A stretch of 64,000 nt of DNA from Siderastrea siderea (lineage: Eukaryota; Cnidaria; Anthozoa; Scleractinia; Rhizangiidae), in the NCBI GenBank assembly GCA_964030785.1, contig OZ034971.1, positions 43,425,304 to 43,489,303 of the forward strand, written 5' to 3'. The notes below the pieces were generated by a model, which did no database searches, was not told the DNA's origin, and was given only the letters and a program-made list of their open reading frames with translations. Below, piece by piece: positions 49,801 to 61,139 of this stretch (positions are counted from its first letter, which is position 1; each line of letters starts with the position of its first letter). Made by a program: the position numbers and the translations under genes.

Positions 49801-51868
49801 GCAGACGAAGAGAAAACGTCCATGTTGTCCGACGTTCCTTTCGCTAGGTGGGATTCAGGCAATGAAAGTCAAAATAACGCCGTTAAAGACGCCATTTGTA
49901 GTGAGTCCGCTATAACTCTTATCCAGGGACCACCAGGCTCCGGTAAGACGGTCACATGCGCAGAGGTTGTGCGCCGCTGGCTTCCAGGCAGTGAGGGCCC
50001 AGTCCTTCTGGTGGCGGAGACAAATGAGGGTGTGGACAATCTTTTGAAGAAGCTTTTGGAGCACGGCATACAAGAAGACAAGATAGTTCGTTTTGGAAGC
50101 TCCGGCTGGAAAGTTGCCAAAGAGCTTGAGCCTCTGACGTTTGAATTCAAGTACCGACAAATAGTTTCTGACAAAAAAGATCGCAACAGAATTGACAAAA
50201 AGATGGCGAAGAGAGTTCTGGAGAGAGCTAAGGTCCTATGTACCACCTGCATCAGTGCAGGGTCCGCTCTGCTGGATGGGATGGAGTTCAAACGAGTCTT
50301 GATTGACGAGGCCTCACAAGCTACTGAGCCTGCAATCCTTGTGCCTCTTTCACGCGGCTGTCAAAAGCTTGTCTTAGTGGGTAAGTTATTACTTTTGTAA
50401 AAGTCATTCTCTCTATTCTTCTTGCTATGTCTGTTTTTTGACGTTATCAGTCAAATTTCTTATCCCACTTCGCAAGAAGCGGTCCGATGCAGTGTCTAAA
50501 AATTGGTTTTGATTCTAGACCAAAACAAACCAAGTCCAAAAAAGCGTAGATTCGAGTCATTTCGTGTGACGGCTGAGCCAGCTGAGCATCGTTCAGTTTT
50601 ACACTGTATGAAAACTAAACAATGTCCCGACGGGAGGTGAACCCATCAGTGTCCCAAACGGTCTTGGGTTCCAGGGCCCCAGGATGGAATAATCGGAGCT
50701 CTTGGGTTCCAACACTTTACTGCAAGGCTCTATTAAACCAGAATCAGCATTTTATCCGGTCTCGAGGTAAAGAGAGGCTTTGCGCTATTAGTTCCACCCT
50801 TCCCACCCTGAACTTCCTCCTCCCGCATGGCCGAAATTGACGTTTATCACTTATTGCTTTTTATCATCACACAGGCTAGGACGCTTTAGACACTAGTACT
50901 ACGCAGAAAGAATGTAACATATGAATTTGTGATTTTGATGTGATGGCAGCAGTACCCTTGCGTTAATGTACACAAAAGAGGTTTTTATACTCAAACTGCA
51001 TTGCTGGAGCGATTTGAAATTGCATCAAAAATTATGTAATTGGGAAAAAAATCATCATCACCGTCATCATCAAACAAAACTAATACACTGCCCTCTCTTT
51101 GAAGGAGATGACCAACAGTTACCACCCATGGTACTATGCGAGCTTGCCAAGGGCGACAATCTGCTGTCAACACCCTTGTTCTCTCGGCTACGACAAGTTG
51201 GACTTCCAGTGCGCATGCTTGACATTCAGTACAGAATGCACCCATCTATAGGCCTGTTTCCTTCGACTCAATTTTATGACGGCAGACTTCGTAGTGGTTT
51301 GTCCGAAGAGGAAAGGAAGGCCCCTTCAGGCTTCAATTGGCCAAACAAGAACATGCCGATTGCTTTCCTATCCACGCCAAATTCCGCGGAGGAGATGAGC
51401 AAGGCATCGTCTAAGCAAAACGATTTCGAGGCAAGACAAGTCTGTGAAGTTGTTCGAGATCTACTGAAGGCAGGAGATGTCACCAGTGAAGGCATCGGAG
51501 TCATCACACCATACCGAGCACAGCTCAAGCTGATCTCAGATAAAATAAAAACGCTTGAAAACGTCTCAGTCAGAACTGTGGACGGATTCCAGGGCCAAGA
51601 ACGTGACGTCATCGTTTTCTCGGCCGTGCGGTGTAACGAGCACGGATTTGTGGGTTTCCTTGATGACGGGAAGCGAATGAACGTTTTGCTGACGCGCGCG
51701 CGCAGCGGAATGATCGTGATTGGTAACAAGCAAACATTAGAGAAATGTGATCTTTGGAGAAAATGGATCGAGTGGGTAGAGAAGAATAAACTGACACGTG
51801 TCTGTACTCCAGATGAAATAGGAGGTACATACGCTGTAGAATGTAGACGCTTTGGGCCGGTTATTTAA
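43926..51868 (+). CDS. RNA-dependent RNA polymerase fused to a UPF1/ZNFX1-like SF1 helicase
   Basis: Exons 43906-46820 (ATG 43926), 47777-48089, 48704-49270, 49775-50380, 51105-51868; every junction keeps phase and the total is 1714 residues. Residues 1 to about 800 are a cellular RdRP core (QDE-1/RDR/EGO-1 family). The catalytic loop GSDLDGDKFFVCWD has D473-L-D-G-D477, and upstream blocks include SASQLRERTCVLYNE, NFTDGCGFIS, FQIRLKGCKGVL and GTLKPKTVFFQPTI. Residues about 966-1258 are a linker and Upf1-type beta-barrel (FRPADGVALS..YVGEI). The helicase core has Walker A GPPGSGKT (1310-1317), DEAS (D1436), GDDQQLPP (1461 on), QYRMHP (1502 on), DGFQGQE (1620 on) and LLTRAR (1655-1660). The RdRP frame alone would stop two codons after the donor. 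RdRPs make secondary small-RNA precursors; the helicase likely unwinds or remodels the template. An acceptor before 43906 implies at least one upstream exon. Confidence 0.85.
47777..51868 (+). other. Helicase exons of the fusion gene
   Basis: Four exons encode about 750 residues of linker, beta-barrel and the complete SF1 core. No good start Met or promoter is evident at their 5' end: the first exon is open from its acceptor (EKHQIACYLES) in the phase required by the RdRP exon. That favours one gene over two. The closest named relatives by motif are UPF1, ZNFX1/Hrr1 and IGHMBP2-type helicases. Confidence 0.85.
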
Positions 51869-52384
51869 AGTGCTACTATGATCAAAAAATCACTTTTATT
51901 TTTTCTTCGGATTTCGAAACTATGTTTATTAAACACTCCCCAAGCGAAATTATAAGCATTTATTTTGAGAAGAAGACCGTTAATTTAAACTGCAATTTTC
52001 CGTTTTAATGGTCCGCCATTATTACACCAGAAAGGATACAATGACGTCATACACTCAAGAGATGTAGAATGCAGTGTGTGTGAAAGTGCCTTATTTAGTA
52101 TGCAGCACGGGAGTTTTGAGCTTTCACACTCTCAAACTCGTGTTTTGCATAATTTGTAAGCCGCGTTCACACACTACATTTTACAGCTCTTGAGTGTATG
52201 ACGTCTTTGTATCCTTCCTGGTGTAATAATGGCGGACCATTAAACCGGAAAATTGCAGTTTAAATTAACGGTCTTCTTCTCAAAATTAAGGCTTGTAATT
52301 TCGCTTGGGGAGTGTTTAATAAACATAGTTTCGAAATCCGAAGAAAAAATAAAAGTGATTTTTTGATCATAGTAGCACTTTAAA
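51864..52384. mobile_element. 521-bp foldback MITE with TTAA/TTTAAA ends
   Basis: TTTAAAGTGCTACTATGATC on the left is exactly inverted on the right (GATCATAGTAGCACTTTAAA), and the arms pair for about 220 bp (for example AAGCGAAATTATAAGC, AATGGTCCGCCATTATTACA). TTAA at each border suits a TTAA-target (piggyBac-like) element. The stop codon of the RdRP-helicase gene lies within the left TTTAAA. Confidence 0.85.
52318..52353 (+). promoter_or_regulatory. First poly(A) signals after the RdRP-helicase stop, inside the MITE
   Basis: AATAAA at 52318-52323 and again at about 52348-52353 are the first plus-strand signals after the stop at 51868; both belong to the right arm of the foldback element. 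Confidence 0.45.
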
Positions 52385-52981
52385 AAAAGTTTAGACGAGG
52401 TGTAACAAAACTACGGTCTAAATCGATTTCAATCTGGCATGCCCAAATATGTAAGCCTTCTTTACCATAATAAATGTCAAACAGGCATGTAGCCCAGACT
52501 ACCACAACATTTATTTCTTATAAATGACCCACCTGACCACCAACAGCTGTAGAGGTTTATTTGTTGCCTTAAACCACGGTCTAAGTCAGACGTCGCTTAA
52601 ATAATTGGCTCTTCAGTTCGAATTTCTCCTTAATTGAACCGTGTTATACAGACACTTTGATTTAAAATTTCATAATGAAGTTTAGTTCTTCCTGACCGAA
52701 ATATTGGTAATATTAAATAGTAGCACTCAGCTTTCTGAGCCCCTACTGAAAGTTAGTTCTGCCTGAACAAGATATTGGGCAAGGTTAAAAGAAGACAAGT
52801 TCGATAGTTGTTTGATCTCTCTTGCCCAGCCTGATATATACAAAAAGATCTGGCTTCAAATTGCTCCTGCCCTTGCGTGTAACAAAAGTCATCAGCTTGC
52901 GTCAAGTTTGAAATGAAAAAATCTATATGTTAAAACTAAAAACTTCTCATTCGTATTTCAGAAAAGTAGAGTCAAACAAGC

Positions 52982-53086
52982 ATCCCATCCGGAGGAAGAG
53001 GCAGAGGCCGCGGTCCATCACAAAGAGGATTGGGACGAGGGCTAAGGAGAGGGAGGTGGGGACCTGGAAACAGCTCGCGCTCGTAA
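52982..53086 (+). other. Short Arg/Gly-rich coding-like island
   Basis: A 34-codon frame ending in TAA reads PSGGRGRGRGPSQRGLGRGL, then RRGRW. It resembles an RGG-type RNA-binding tail. A TAG lies in frame 15-17 bp upstream, and the splice acceptor ahead of it (TCGTATTTCAG) does not put it in frame with the helicase exon directly. It may be an eroded terminal exon or chance. Confidence 0.25.
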
Positions 53087-53392
53087 AATATTAGCAGGAA
53101 CAAGAGAGCATAACTACAACCTCGTGTTTGCAAACAATCCGAGCGATGAGTCTATTCAACGTCATGCCGACCATGTAGGATGGTTGGAAAAACTTTACTT
53201 TACAGACGCACTCATGAAATCCTGTCTTTAATGGCGTCTGAACTTGACAGTTATTGCTATAAACCGACAGAATGAACCGACCTAGCCTCTATTCTGTGAG
53301 CAGGATCCTTGGTAAGAAACAGGGCGCAAAAATATCGACAAGAGGAACGAACCTAGTGCCCCGCCCGTTTTTTCTTGTGCTCTACTTCCCAT

Positions 53393-53575
53393 TAACCCTT
53401 TAGGCCCTAACAGTGACGAAAATTTCTCTTTACATCATCTCTGCTTGTTCAAACATTCAAGTGATGAGAATAAAGAAAGCGATCACCAAGGATAAGATTT
53501 CTCGATATTCAGACAAATTCTTCTTACTGGTTCCATACGAAATGTATGGAGAACAGAAAGGGTTTAACGGGTCAA
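53393..53575. mobile_element. ~210-bp MITE (CCCTTTAAGCCC family), copy 5
   Basis: Starts AACCCTTTAGGCCCTAACAG and ends near AAAGGGTTTAACGGGTCAAG. The core AAGTGATGAGAATAAAG and GCGATCACCAAGGA is shared with copy 3. Confidence 0.75.
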
Positions 53576-53599
53576 GGAGCTCTAAGGAGCCTGGTAACA

Positions 53600-54460
53600 A
53601 GGACTAGCCGCTTGCTTACGTCGCCAAGAGCGGCTTCACTTCTCATGACGTTAACCAGAATTACAATTCGATTTACTTCCGAATGATTCAAAGGACTTCG
53701 CAGATGCAATGAACGAGCGAGGAGAATAGAAAACATAAGTTAGCGGTTTTTAGGTAAAGGAAAATGGTACGTGGAAAACCTAGGGCGTAATACAGTTTAC
53801 TATGGGACCGATAACGCTTTATTTACGTCCCCAAAGGGGACTCTTTTTCAAGTTTAAAGCTGAGAAAATTACATTGTGTGGAATAATTACGCATGTGAGA
53901 ACATTGCAATAAGATCAGTTACAAAGTGTTGATTAACTTCAGACAAACCATTGAAGACGTTGTCCCAAATATATTTTATTGGACGTAAACTTGCTAATTG
54001 AATGTAAACTTAGCTAAAAGAGACCATACTAAGGAAGCAATAGGAGAAACAGTGATCTGCTTTAATTCTCATGGGCTGTATGCCATTGAAAGTAAATCAA
54101 TCCTAGTTAAGGAACAGCCAGTTGAAGACCAAACATTTCTTTTTGCTTTGTATATTAGTATGTAGTTGCACAAAAATACTATTAGTATATCTGGCCCTGA
54201 AAGTTACAACTTTTGAAATAAACTTCAAACGTCATTTTACATTGAACATCACGTCGTCACATCCTTTACTTCAGGGAAATCGAAAATGAGACTTGAAACT
54301 TCTCAGTAAAATAAGCAAGTTGAATGTTAAAACTGCGACCTGGAGGAGTCTACCTATTTAATTATTCACATGTGAAGGTTGACTTGGACGTTTCTCTTCA
54401 AAGTAAACACAAACAATGATGACAGTTATATAAGTGCGACACCACCCGGATGGTTTGGGT
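53600..54460. other. Gene-free stretch
   Basis: No coding frame, RNA gene or repeat recognised. Confidence 0.4.
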
Positions 54461-54469
54461 GGAATCACA

Positions 54470-54920
54470 ATTCATAAATTCACCGATCAGTTTCCCCATC
54501 ACTCACACATAAATTAAACCATAAATTTACTGATGATCTCACCGGTAAACTCCAAAAACTCTTCAGATTTCGGGTTGTTATATGGGTTATCCCACATATT
54601 CGTGCGTCAATTTACCCATAAACTCACTCCTTAACTTACTCATAAACTCACCCATGGATTGACACATGTATCCACCCACAAATTTCACCCATCAACCCAA
54701 CTTATCCATCATTTCATCCATCACCTGTCCACCATCAACTTATCCATGAACTGGTTTCACCATCATCTCATGCATCGCCTGTTGACTCACCCACGAATTC
54801 ACTCATGAATCTACCCATTGCTCCCCCCCCCCCCAAAAAAAAAATAAACCAATTCATGAACCCACCCACGAACTCACCCATGAACCCACCAATTAACGCA
54901 TCCATCAACTCAGTGTCAAT
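54470..54920. repeat. Degenerate minisatellite of CACCCAT-type phrases
   Basis: Irregularly spaced variants of ACTCACCCATGAA / AACCCACC / CACCCATCAACC recur about twenty times, with a C-run and A-run at 54823-54842. No open coding frame runs through it. Confidence 0.65.
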
Positions 54921-55837
54921 TCACTTTTTTTAAATTTTGTCATTCTCTCAGCAACTCTTACATATGCATGCATCCATTCATTCTTTTTGCTCTAACCATT
55001 GTAAAAACGTAGTTGTTCTTTTTTGTTTTTCGTGAACGCAAACATACTGTCGTTGTCCATTTATTAGTTCACTTCGGAAGTCTTACATAATCCATTTCAG
55101 ACATTATGTTGATATAAAAATAAAACGAAACCTAGCTAATCGAGCGAAGGATATATTAAACTTTTTAAAGGTTGTTTATATATAGACGACAGAACTAAAT
55201 CCGCTCTCTATCTCTGCAAGGAGGTTACTTTCTTCAGGTTTCTCCTTTCTATCTCTTTGAACAGTTCAGCAATGGTGCCGAATGTATCAAGTTTTTTTCT
55301 CATCCGCTGCTCTGACGCAATAAAGAGACGACTTTTCGTCACGATAACTGTTTTACTTTAATAATTATGAGCTCAGCGGTCCATCAGAGACCTATTTCTG
55401 CATGAACTCTCTTATAGAATGACCTTTAAAAACTCCTTTAATAAACTGAACGCCAAAGTCTCTACCTATGAAAAGGCTCATAAGAACAAGGGGCAAGAAA
55501 AACTGCAGCGAATGGAGCAAGCCACATGCGTTCTGGATAGGAACGGGAAAAGGGAACGGGACGGCATAGCCCCCTCCCCAAGCCTCGTCTCGCTCCCTCC
55601 GCTCACTGATTTTTCTTTATCCCCGACCCACTAAGGATCCTGTTGACAAACTAACCTGTATCGTTAAGCTTTATTGTACAATGCACACGAACATGTTCAC
55701 TCTTGTAGTCGACGTCTGCTTACAGATACCCACGTAGGCACACCAATGCAGTTCCGATCCGGTAATCAGAATTTTGAATCTCTCGTAAGTGGACATCTAT
55801 CGTAAACGGAGGCGGACATTTTATATGCAGGAAAGCA

Positions 55838-56138
55838 AAGGTTGATTTCCACTGTTGCGTAAATTTCACGTGCGTACGGGCGTAGATTTAACTTGCTTTA
55901 TGTGCGTAAATAAAATTAGAGACGATGTATGAACGGCTTACGTAAACGTAAAAATCACGAGTGAAGGAAACGAGGGAAGGAAGGAAGGAAGGAAACGAGG
56001 GAAGGAAGTGAAAAATCACGAGTTTACGTAAACGTTTGCCGTTCATACATCGTCTCTAATTTTTTTTTACGTGCGTAAAGCCAGTTAAATTCACCCCCGT
56101 ACGCACGTAAACTTTACGCAACAGTGGAAATCAACCTT
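55838..56138. mobile_element. 301-bp foldback element
   Basis: AAGGTTGATTTCCACTGTTG on the left is inverted on the right (CAACAGTGGAAATCAACCTT). The arms continue through ACGTGCGTAC and GAGACGATGTATGAACGGC / GCCGTTCATACATCGTCTC. The centre holds a short GGAA run (about 55970-56010). Confidence 0.85.
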
Positions 56139-57164
56139 AGGAGTAAAATTAACCTACCTCTTAAATGTGCACAGTAAAAGAGACTGCCCTAAAACGGCCT
56201 AGACATCAGTGTCTGACTGACTAGGAAGAGATGCTGAGGTCTCTTTTAACCACACACTAGCTAGCACTGCGACTAAAGTTACCCTTCAAAATCTGAATAT
56301 AAAAATAACTGGACGCAATAATGAATAACTGAGAAATATCCTGAAAAAATCTAAAGTGAATAACGAATATTAAAGTCAGAAAAAAGAAAAAGGAATAATG
56401 AATAAGTGAGGGTGAGATATACAGGTGTAAAAAGGAGTCACAGACAATTGTTTACAGTTATTTCACCCCTTAGTAATTTCTAGAATCAAAAACAAAAACG
56501 GGTAAAATGTTTAATACTTTCTATAGAAGTTGACCCTTTGAAAATTTACCGTGTTTCTAGAGAGTTGTAGAAACACGCCTGTCAAACAATCAGCGCACGG
56601 TTTCCGAAGGAAAACGGAAGGCAAATGCTAAAGAAAACCGCGCAGTAAATATTTTCCGGATTTCCACTGACCGATTTATGAGGGTTATTTGAGTTATATG
56701 AAAGTGTGAACTCAGCGCGTTTAATAAATTTTATGGATTTTGTAAGATTTTATGGGGGCTCTAAAGAGGGCGTTATGGGTGTACGAAAGAAGGCATCCAA
56801 GAAAGTTTGAACTTAAAGCTGTGAAAGCCGGCTTATGAAAGCTTCCCATCGTGAAATAAGTCACTAGCAGACTTTTTCCATTAATCTCGATTTGTAATTT
56901 TCGACCGTCTAAGCAAAAATCCCTATGTCAGGCTTAGTCTTATGGTCATGATTCCAATTATTTACTTGTTTCTTTAGACACAACGAAACAAAACATTTAC
57001 TGACATCTTCAGAGTTGCAACATGTGTTAAGGATCCTCAAAGTCAGAACCTTTAACTATCTTCTGAGAGGGAACAACGGTCCGTCTACCAAAGACAAACA
57101 CCACGAAAAACGGCTGAAGATCATGGCTTTTAACTTTGGTGGGAAGCACTGGGATACTTAAGGG

Positions 57165-57184
57165 AAGGGGGGGGGGGGGGGGGC
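57165..57184 (+). repeat. Poly-G tract
   Basis: A run of about 20 G with one interruption, next to an A/T-rich stretch; a length-variable simple repeat. Confidence 0.8.
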
Positions 57185-57590
57185 GTGAGGAGGGAATTGC
57201 TGGTATTGACTGACAAATAACAAAGCAAGAGCAATACAGACAGTTCTTTTCAGAACATGTTTATTATAATAAGCTCTATCTGGAAGACATAAGCGAAGGA
57301 TTTAGAATACCGACAGGAGTTAATTGAAATAAGTTAACCAAAAATTTAGGTGCAAAGCAAGCATTCTACGTTTTTCAGGCAATGCAGTGAATCATTTCAC
57401 TCAAGCATTTTAAAAAGTAGAACCAATGGTCATACCACAAGGAGATAAATGGTAAGCTAGCTTTCACAAATTAGGCATGCAAATATTTCATTTCACTTTA
57501 AAATCAAAATATTTCAATTGAATTTTATTCAATATTTTTCATTTCTTTTGAAGAAAACGCACAGAGCTGCAAGTATGATGGCTAATTAAT

Positions 57591-57801
57591 TAACACTTTA
57601 AGCCCCAATATTAACATCCATATTCTCCTCACTATTCTCCTTATATTTCTTATGTTACTAGTTGGGAGAATTTAATGAAAAAATCAAGACATTTGATCGT
57701 TGGTGATAATTTTCTTTATATTCTAATGACCTGTATGTTTGATCAACTAGTGATACGGAAGGAGAAATTAGATACTTGTCACTACTGGGGATTAAAGGGT
57801 A
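57591..57801. mobile_element. ~210-bp MITE (CCCTTTAAGCCC family), copy 6
   Basis: Ends TAACACTTTAAGCCCC and GGGGATTAAAGGGTA; core TTACTAGTTGGGAGAATTTA, TGACCTGTATGTTTGATCAA and TTAGATACTTGTCACTA. Confidence 0.8.
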
Positions 57802-58025
57802 AAAATTTGTCCATGTTTGGCAAGATCCCACCTGTGGCTGGACATGTCTGGACAACTTTTACTAATGCCAAGCACTATGATAAATAAAAAATGCACCTTG
57901 ACTAGTTATTAGTCAGGAAACATCAATTGAAAATCAGTTGTGCTGTGATTTTGGACAAATGTTGCATTTGTCGTAGTAAATAATTGAGTTTCTGATTTTT
58001 GTTTTGCTTTTTCATTGTGGAGAAT

Positions 58026-58306
58026 TCAAATGAGGGAAGAACGTCATGCTAGCCCACATATAGGGCAAGAACGTCATGCTAGCCCACATATAAGGCACTA
58101 ATGTGAAGGTAAGTGAGTACAAATGAAGGGAAGTGAGTACAAATGAAGGAAAGTGAGTACAAATGAAGGAAAGTGAGTACAAGTGAAGGAAAGTGTGTGT
58201 TAGTGGAGGTAGGTGAGCTAATCAGTTGGTGTATATATTTGTATAGGATTGTAATGTTATTAGTGTCTTATATGTGGAGTAGCATGACGTTCTTGCCTCA
58301 AATGAT
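58026..58306. repeat. Foldback repeat enclosing a 20-bp tandem array
   Basis: CAAGAACGTCATGCTAGCCC occurs twice in direct order (from about 58036 and 58068) and once inverted (GGAGTAGCATGACGTTCTTG near 58277). Between them a unit close to AAGTGAGTACAAATGAAGGA repeats about five times (58108-58205). Confidence 0.75.
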
Positions 58307-58768
58307 CTGGGATCACAATTCTGATGATTAAGTTGGGAGGCAGAGGGGGGTATTCTCCACAGTGGGTTATACAAGGAGGCTCCACCCGAAAGTGGTGCCT
58401 TCTTCAATGCTTGCAGTGTACAAAAGGGTAGGGAATTTGGCTGTTGAAGTAGGTTCAAGGGTTACTTAAATACACCTTAAACTGAAATAGACAGCATAAG
58501 GCTAAGTAACAAAAATGTTTCCAAAATTTTAAGAGAAATCACAATGCAATTTAAACATATGAAACCTTGGAGCCTTTGAGCCACTTAAAATCCTGACGAT
58601 CTACTGTTTTTGGATTATTTTCATATTATTAAATCTAGGTACAATTTGTTTTCAAGGTATGTGGATTGGGGATACCATTTTGATAAAAGTTAGTACACTT
58701 AAGGGTGAGAGTTTGGACCTTCAGCTGGAGCCTACCTGTACAAAACTCAGTTGAGTGCCCCTAGGACC

Positions 58769-58980
58769 TTAAGTTTCATGTTTCTTTTCTGAAGGGGGCA
58801 CTACGCAGACAGGAAAGGAGGCATGATGTACTATGTAATCACTGACGCTGCCGAGAATTGTACGTGTTGCTGTGCTAAGTCCACAGGATCCAACTACAAT
58901 GAGGTCAACTTTTTCTTTGTTAGCTTCACTGCATATCACATTGCCGGCAGGCTTGCCCCATTCGATCATCCCGTCACTTG
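58769..58980 (-). pseudogene. Universal stress protein, 3' fragment
   Basis: The minus-strand frame ends at 58769 and reads GKPAGNVICSEANKEKVDLI, VVGSCGLSTATRTILGSVSD, then YIVHHASFPVCVVPP. This is the C-terminal third of a USP domain, including the ATP-binding G-x2-G-x9-G(S/T) region in slightly altered form (GSCGLSTATRTILGS). The frame stays open toward 59035 but leaves USP-like sequence at about 58980, near the edge of the duplicated PNGase F-like segment. The upstream USP exons that should lie to the right are replaced by that segment. So the gene is cut here, unless it splices over more than 5 kb to exons beyond the window. Confidence 0.65.
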
Positions 58981-60263
58981 AAACTCGGAGTACCCCCCTG
59001 GGACTATACGGAGTACCCTTGGGGTTTCCAATCATATTTTTCCTGTCTCAAATCTACCCCAGAAGTTATTTTAGTAGTCGTTATTTGGCTTTTTAAGCAG
59101 CATAAATGATACCAAAACTTCTTGCGAGAAATGAAGCAAATCTGCGCAAACACAAAACACACTCTAATATTCAACATACGTAACATGGGTAAACTCTCAG
59201 CCCTTCGATTTAAAAGACTTTACCTTTCACCTCTTTGTTTCTGTTTTTTTCTTTTCGATCACTTAAATGTTATTTTGTTCTCAAGGTTCAGCTACAAAAC
59301 AGATCTAATTCACAACTTGATTGGCAGTGCAAGAATAATACACGTATTCAACCATACTGTAATGGAGGGAGAGGCAGGAGCTGTGAAACGTATTCACCTT
59401 CCACCACTTGAAGGTTAATTTGGTCTTTTTTTAGAACATGTTGGAATGTGCTGGTAGAAGATGTGTGGGGCATTGTCAACTATATTTCGAAGGATTTTTT
59501 TTTCAGTTGCCCTAAACGTTACAGTGTCTCATAAGAGGGGGTAGTAAATAGAGGATCTTGATCTCATTTCACGTCCATATTTCCCCCAAACTCACGTGTC
59601 ACATTCCAAAATTCATAAATCAATGTCACATTCATGTCATCATGTCACATTCCAAAATTCACAAATCAATCCCATACTTATTTTGGCCCTAATCACATAT
59701 CTCGCATAAACCTTTTTCCTACCCTCTTAGGAGAGCCACCCATTTCCCAATTTTTTTTCTGTGTAATGCATTTTTTTATGTAGAAGTTCATAAACGTTGT
59801 ATTTCCTAACAAATTGAGGTGACTTGTCTTACATTCAGATTATTTTGAGCTTGTAAAATAATGTGGTTGTCTTCCATAATGACACAGCTTCTGAAATGTA
59901 GCAGTGCTCCTCTAAGCTGTTGTAATTGTTGTTTTACTTTAATTTGTGCTTTCAGAGCTGAGACTGTACAGGAATGTTGAGCTGGACATGTCACTGTACT
60001 GCCCTGGTAAAAGCGATTACTCCTGTCCTCATTGGGATCATCTGGTAACCTTAACTGTCTGTTGCGATAAAAAGAGTCCACTCTGTGGGGAGGAGTTGGG
60101 GTGGTGGATAACACCATACAGGAGGTGAGAATTACAGGCTTAAACAGGTTTGTGATGGGTTTCTGTCTTGAGATACTTCATAAAAGAGGGGAAGATTTGT
60201 CCTCCATATTCATTTAAGTGTTTTTTGAAAGGCAGTGGAGTTTAATGGAGAGACAGGTGATAC

Positions 60264-60313
<50 letters not shown>

Positions 60314-60424
60314 GTGATGACGATGATGATAGTGGTGGTGGTGGTGGGGGTGATGATGATGATGATGATGATGATGGTGACGATGGTGATGATGATGATG
60401 ATGATGATAACGATGATGATGATA
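60264..60424 (+). repeat. (GAT)n microsatellite, copy B
   Basis: About 160 bp of GAT with GGT interruptions, orthologous to the longer array at 34627-34936. Confidence 0.9.
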
Positions 60425-60454
60425 GGGGCGGAGTACTAGTGGACGACTTTAGTC

Positions 60455-60848
60455 ACGCGCACCCAACGACAAAATTTATCAAAATACTTGAAATATCATT
60501 TTCTGCTTTCTGAGGCATATTTGTGTAAGCTAATACAGATTGACCTGTTTGGTGGTTTTAGCTAAACATTTAGGCCGCAGAAAATTTTAGAAAACAGAAT
60601 CCTATCTACCGAATTTCAGAGCTGCTGATGGCTCGCCAAAAATTCTAGCTGACCTTGTTTTGCACTCTAAACGACACATTTATCCTTCCGAAACAACAGG
60701 AACTGATAAGTCCTCTTGTTACGAAAGTCGGATATGATGTTTCGCCAAAGAAATCTCTAGCTTTCACTGCAGTTAATTCCGAATATCTCAGGCGATTTTA
60801 GACCTTCCTAGCAGATATTCCCCGAAACGAACCGTTGGGTGCTCCTGT
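60455..60848. mobile_element. ~390-bp MITE-like insertion specific to copy B
   Basis: Inverted ends GCACCCAACG / CGTTGGGTGC bound sequence with no counterpart in copy A, where the flanks (AGTAGTGGAC and GTGAGGACAAGGTAGG) are nearly adjacent. No coding capacity. Confidence 0.75.
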
Positions 60849-61139
60849 TTAGTGGGGACAAGATAGGTGGTATTCGAGCAGTCTGGTGATAAAGCCTCTT
60901 TCTTGCATACACTACCGTTGCTCTTTGATTCTTTCTCTGTGACATTCTACAGGGCCCTAGGACGTTGGTTGACGAATATTACACCTCTGCTACCGCTGTT
61001 TACGTCTGAAACATGTACTCTACAAATGAAACACCCGTCATGGGAGAGAGCCTGGAACCCATCCCTTAATATCAGGCTTTCGGATCACATCAAATGTAAG
61101 TACAACGTTAAAAGATTTTACTGACGGAATTTAAAACGA

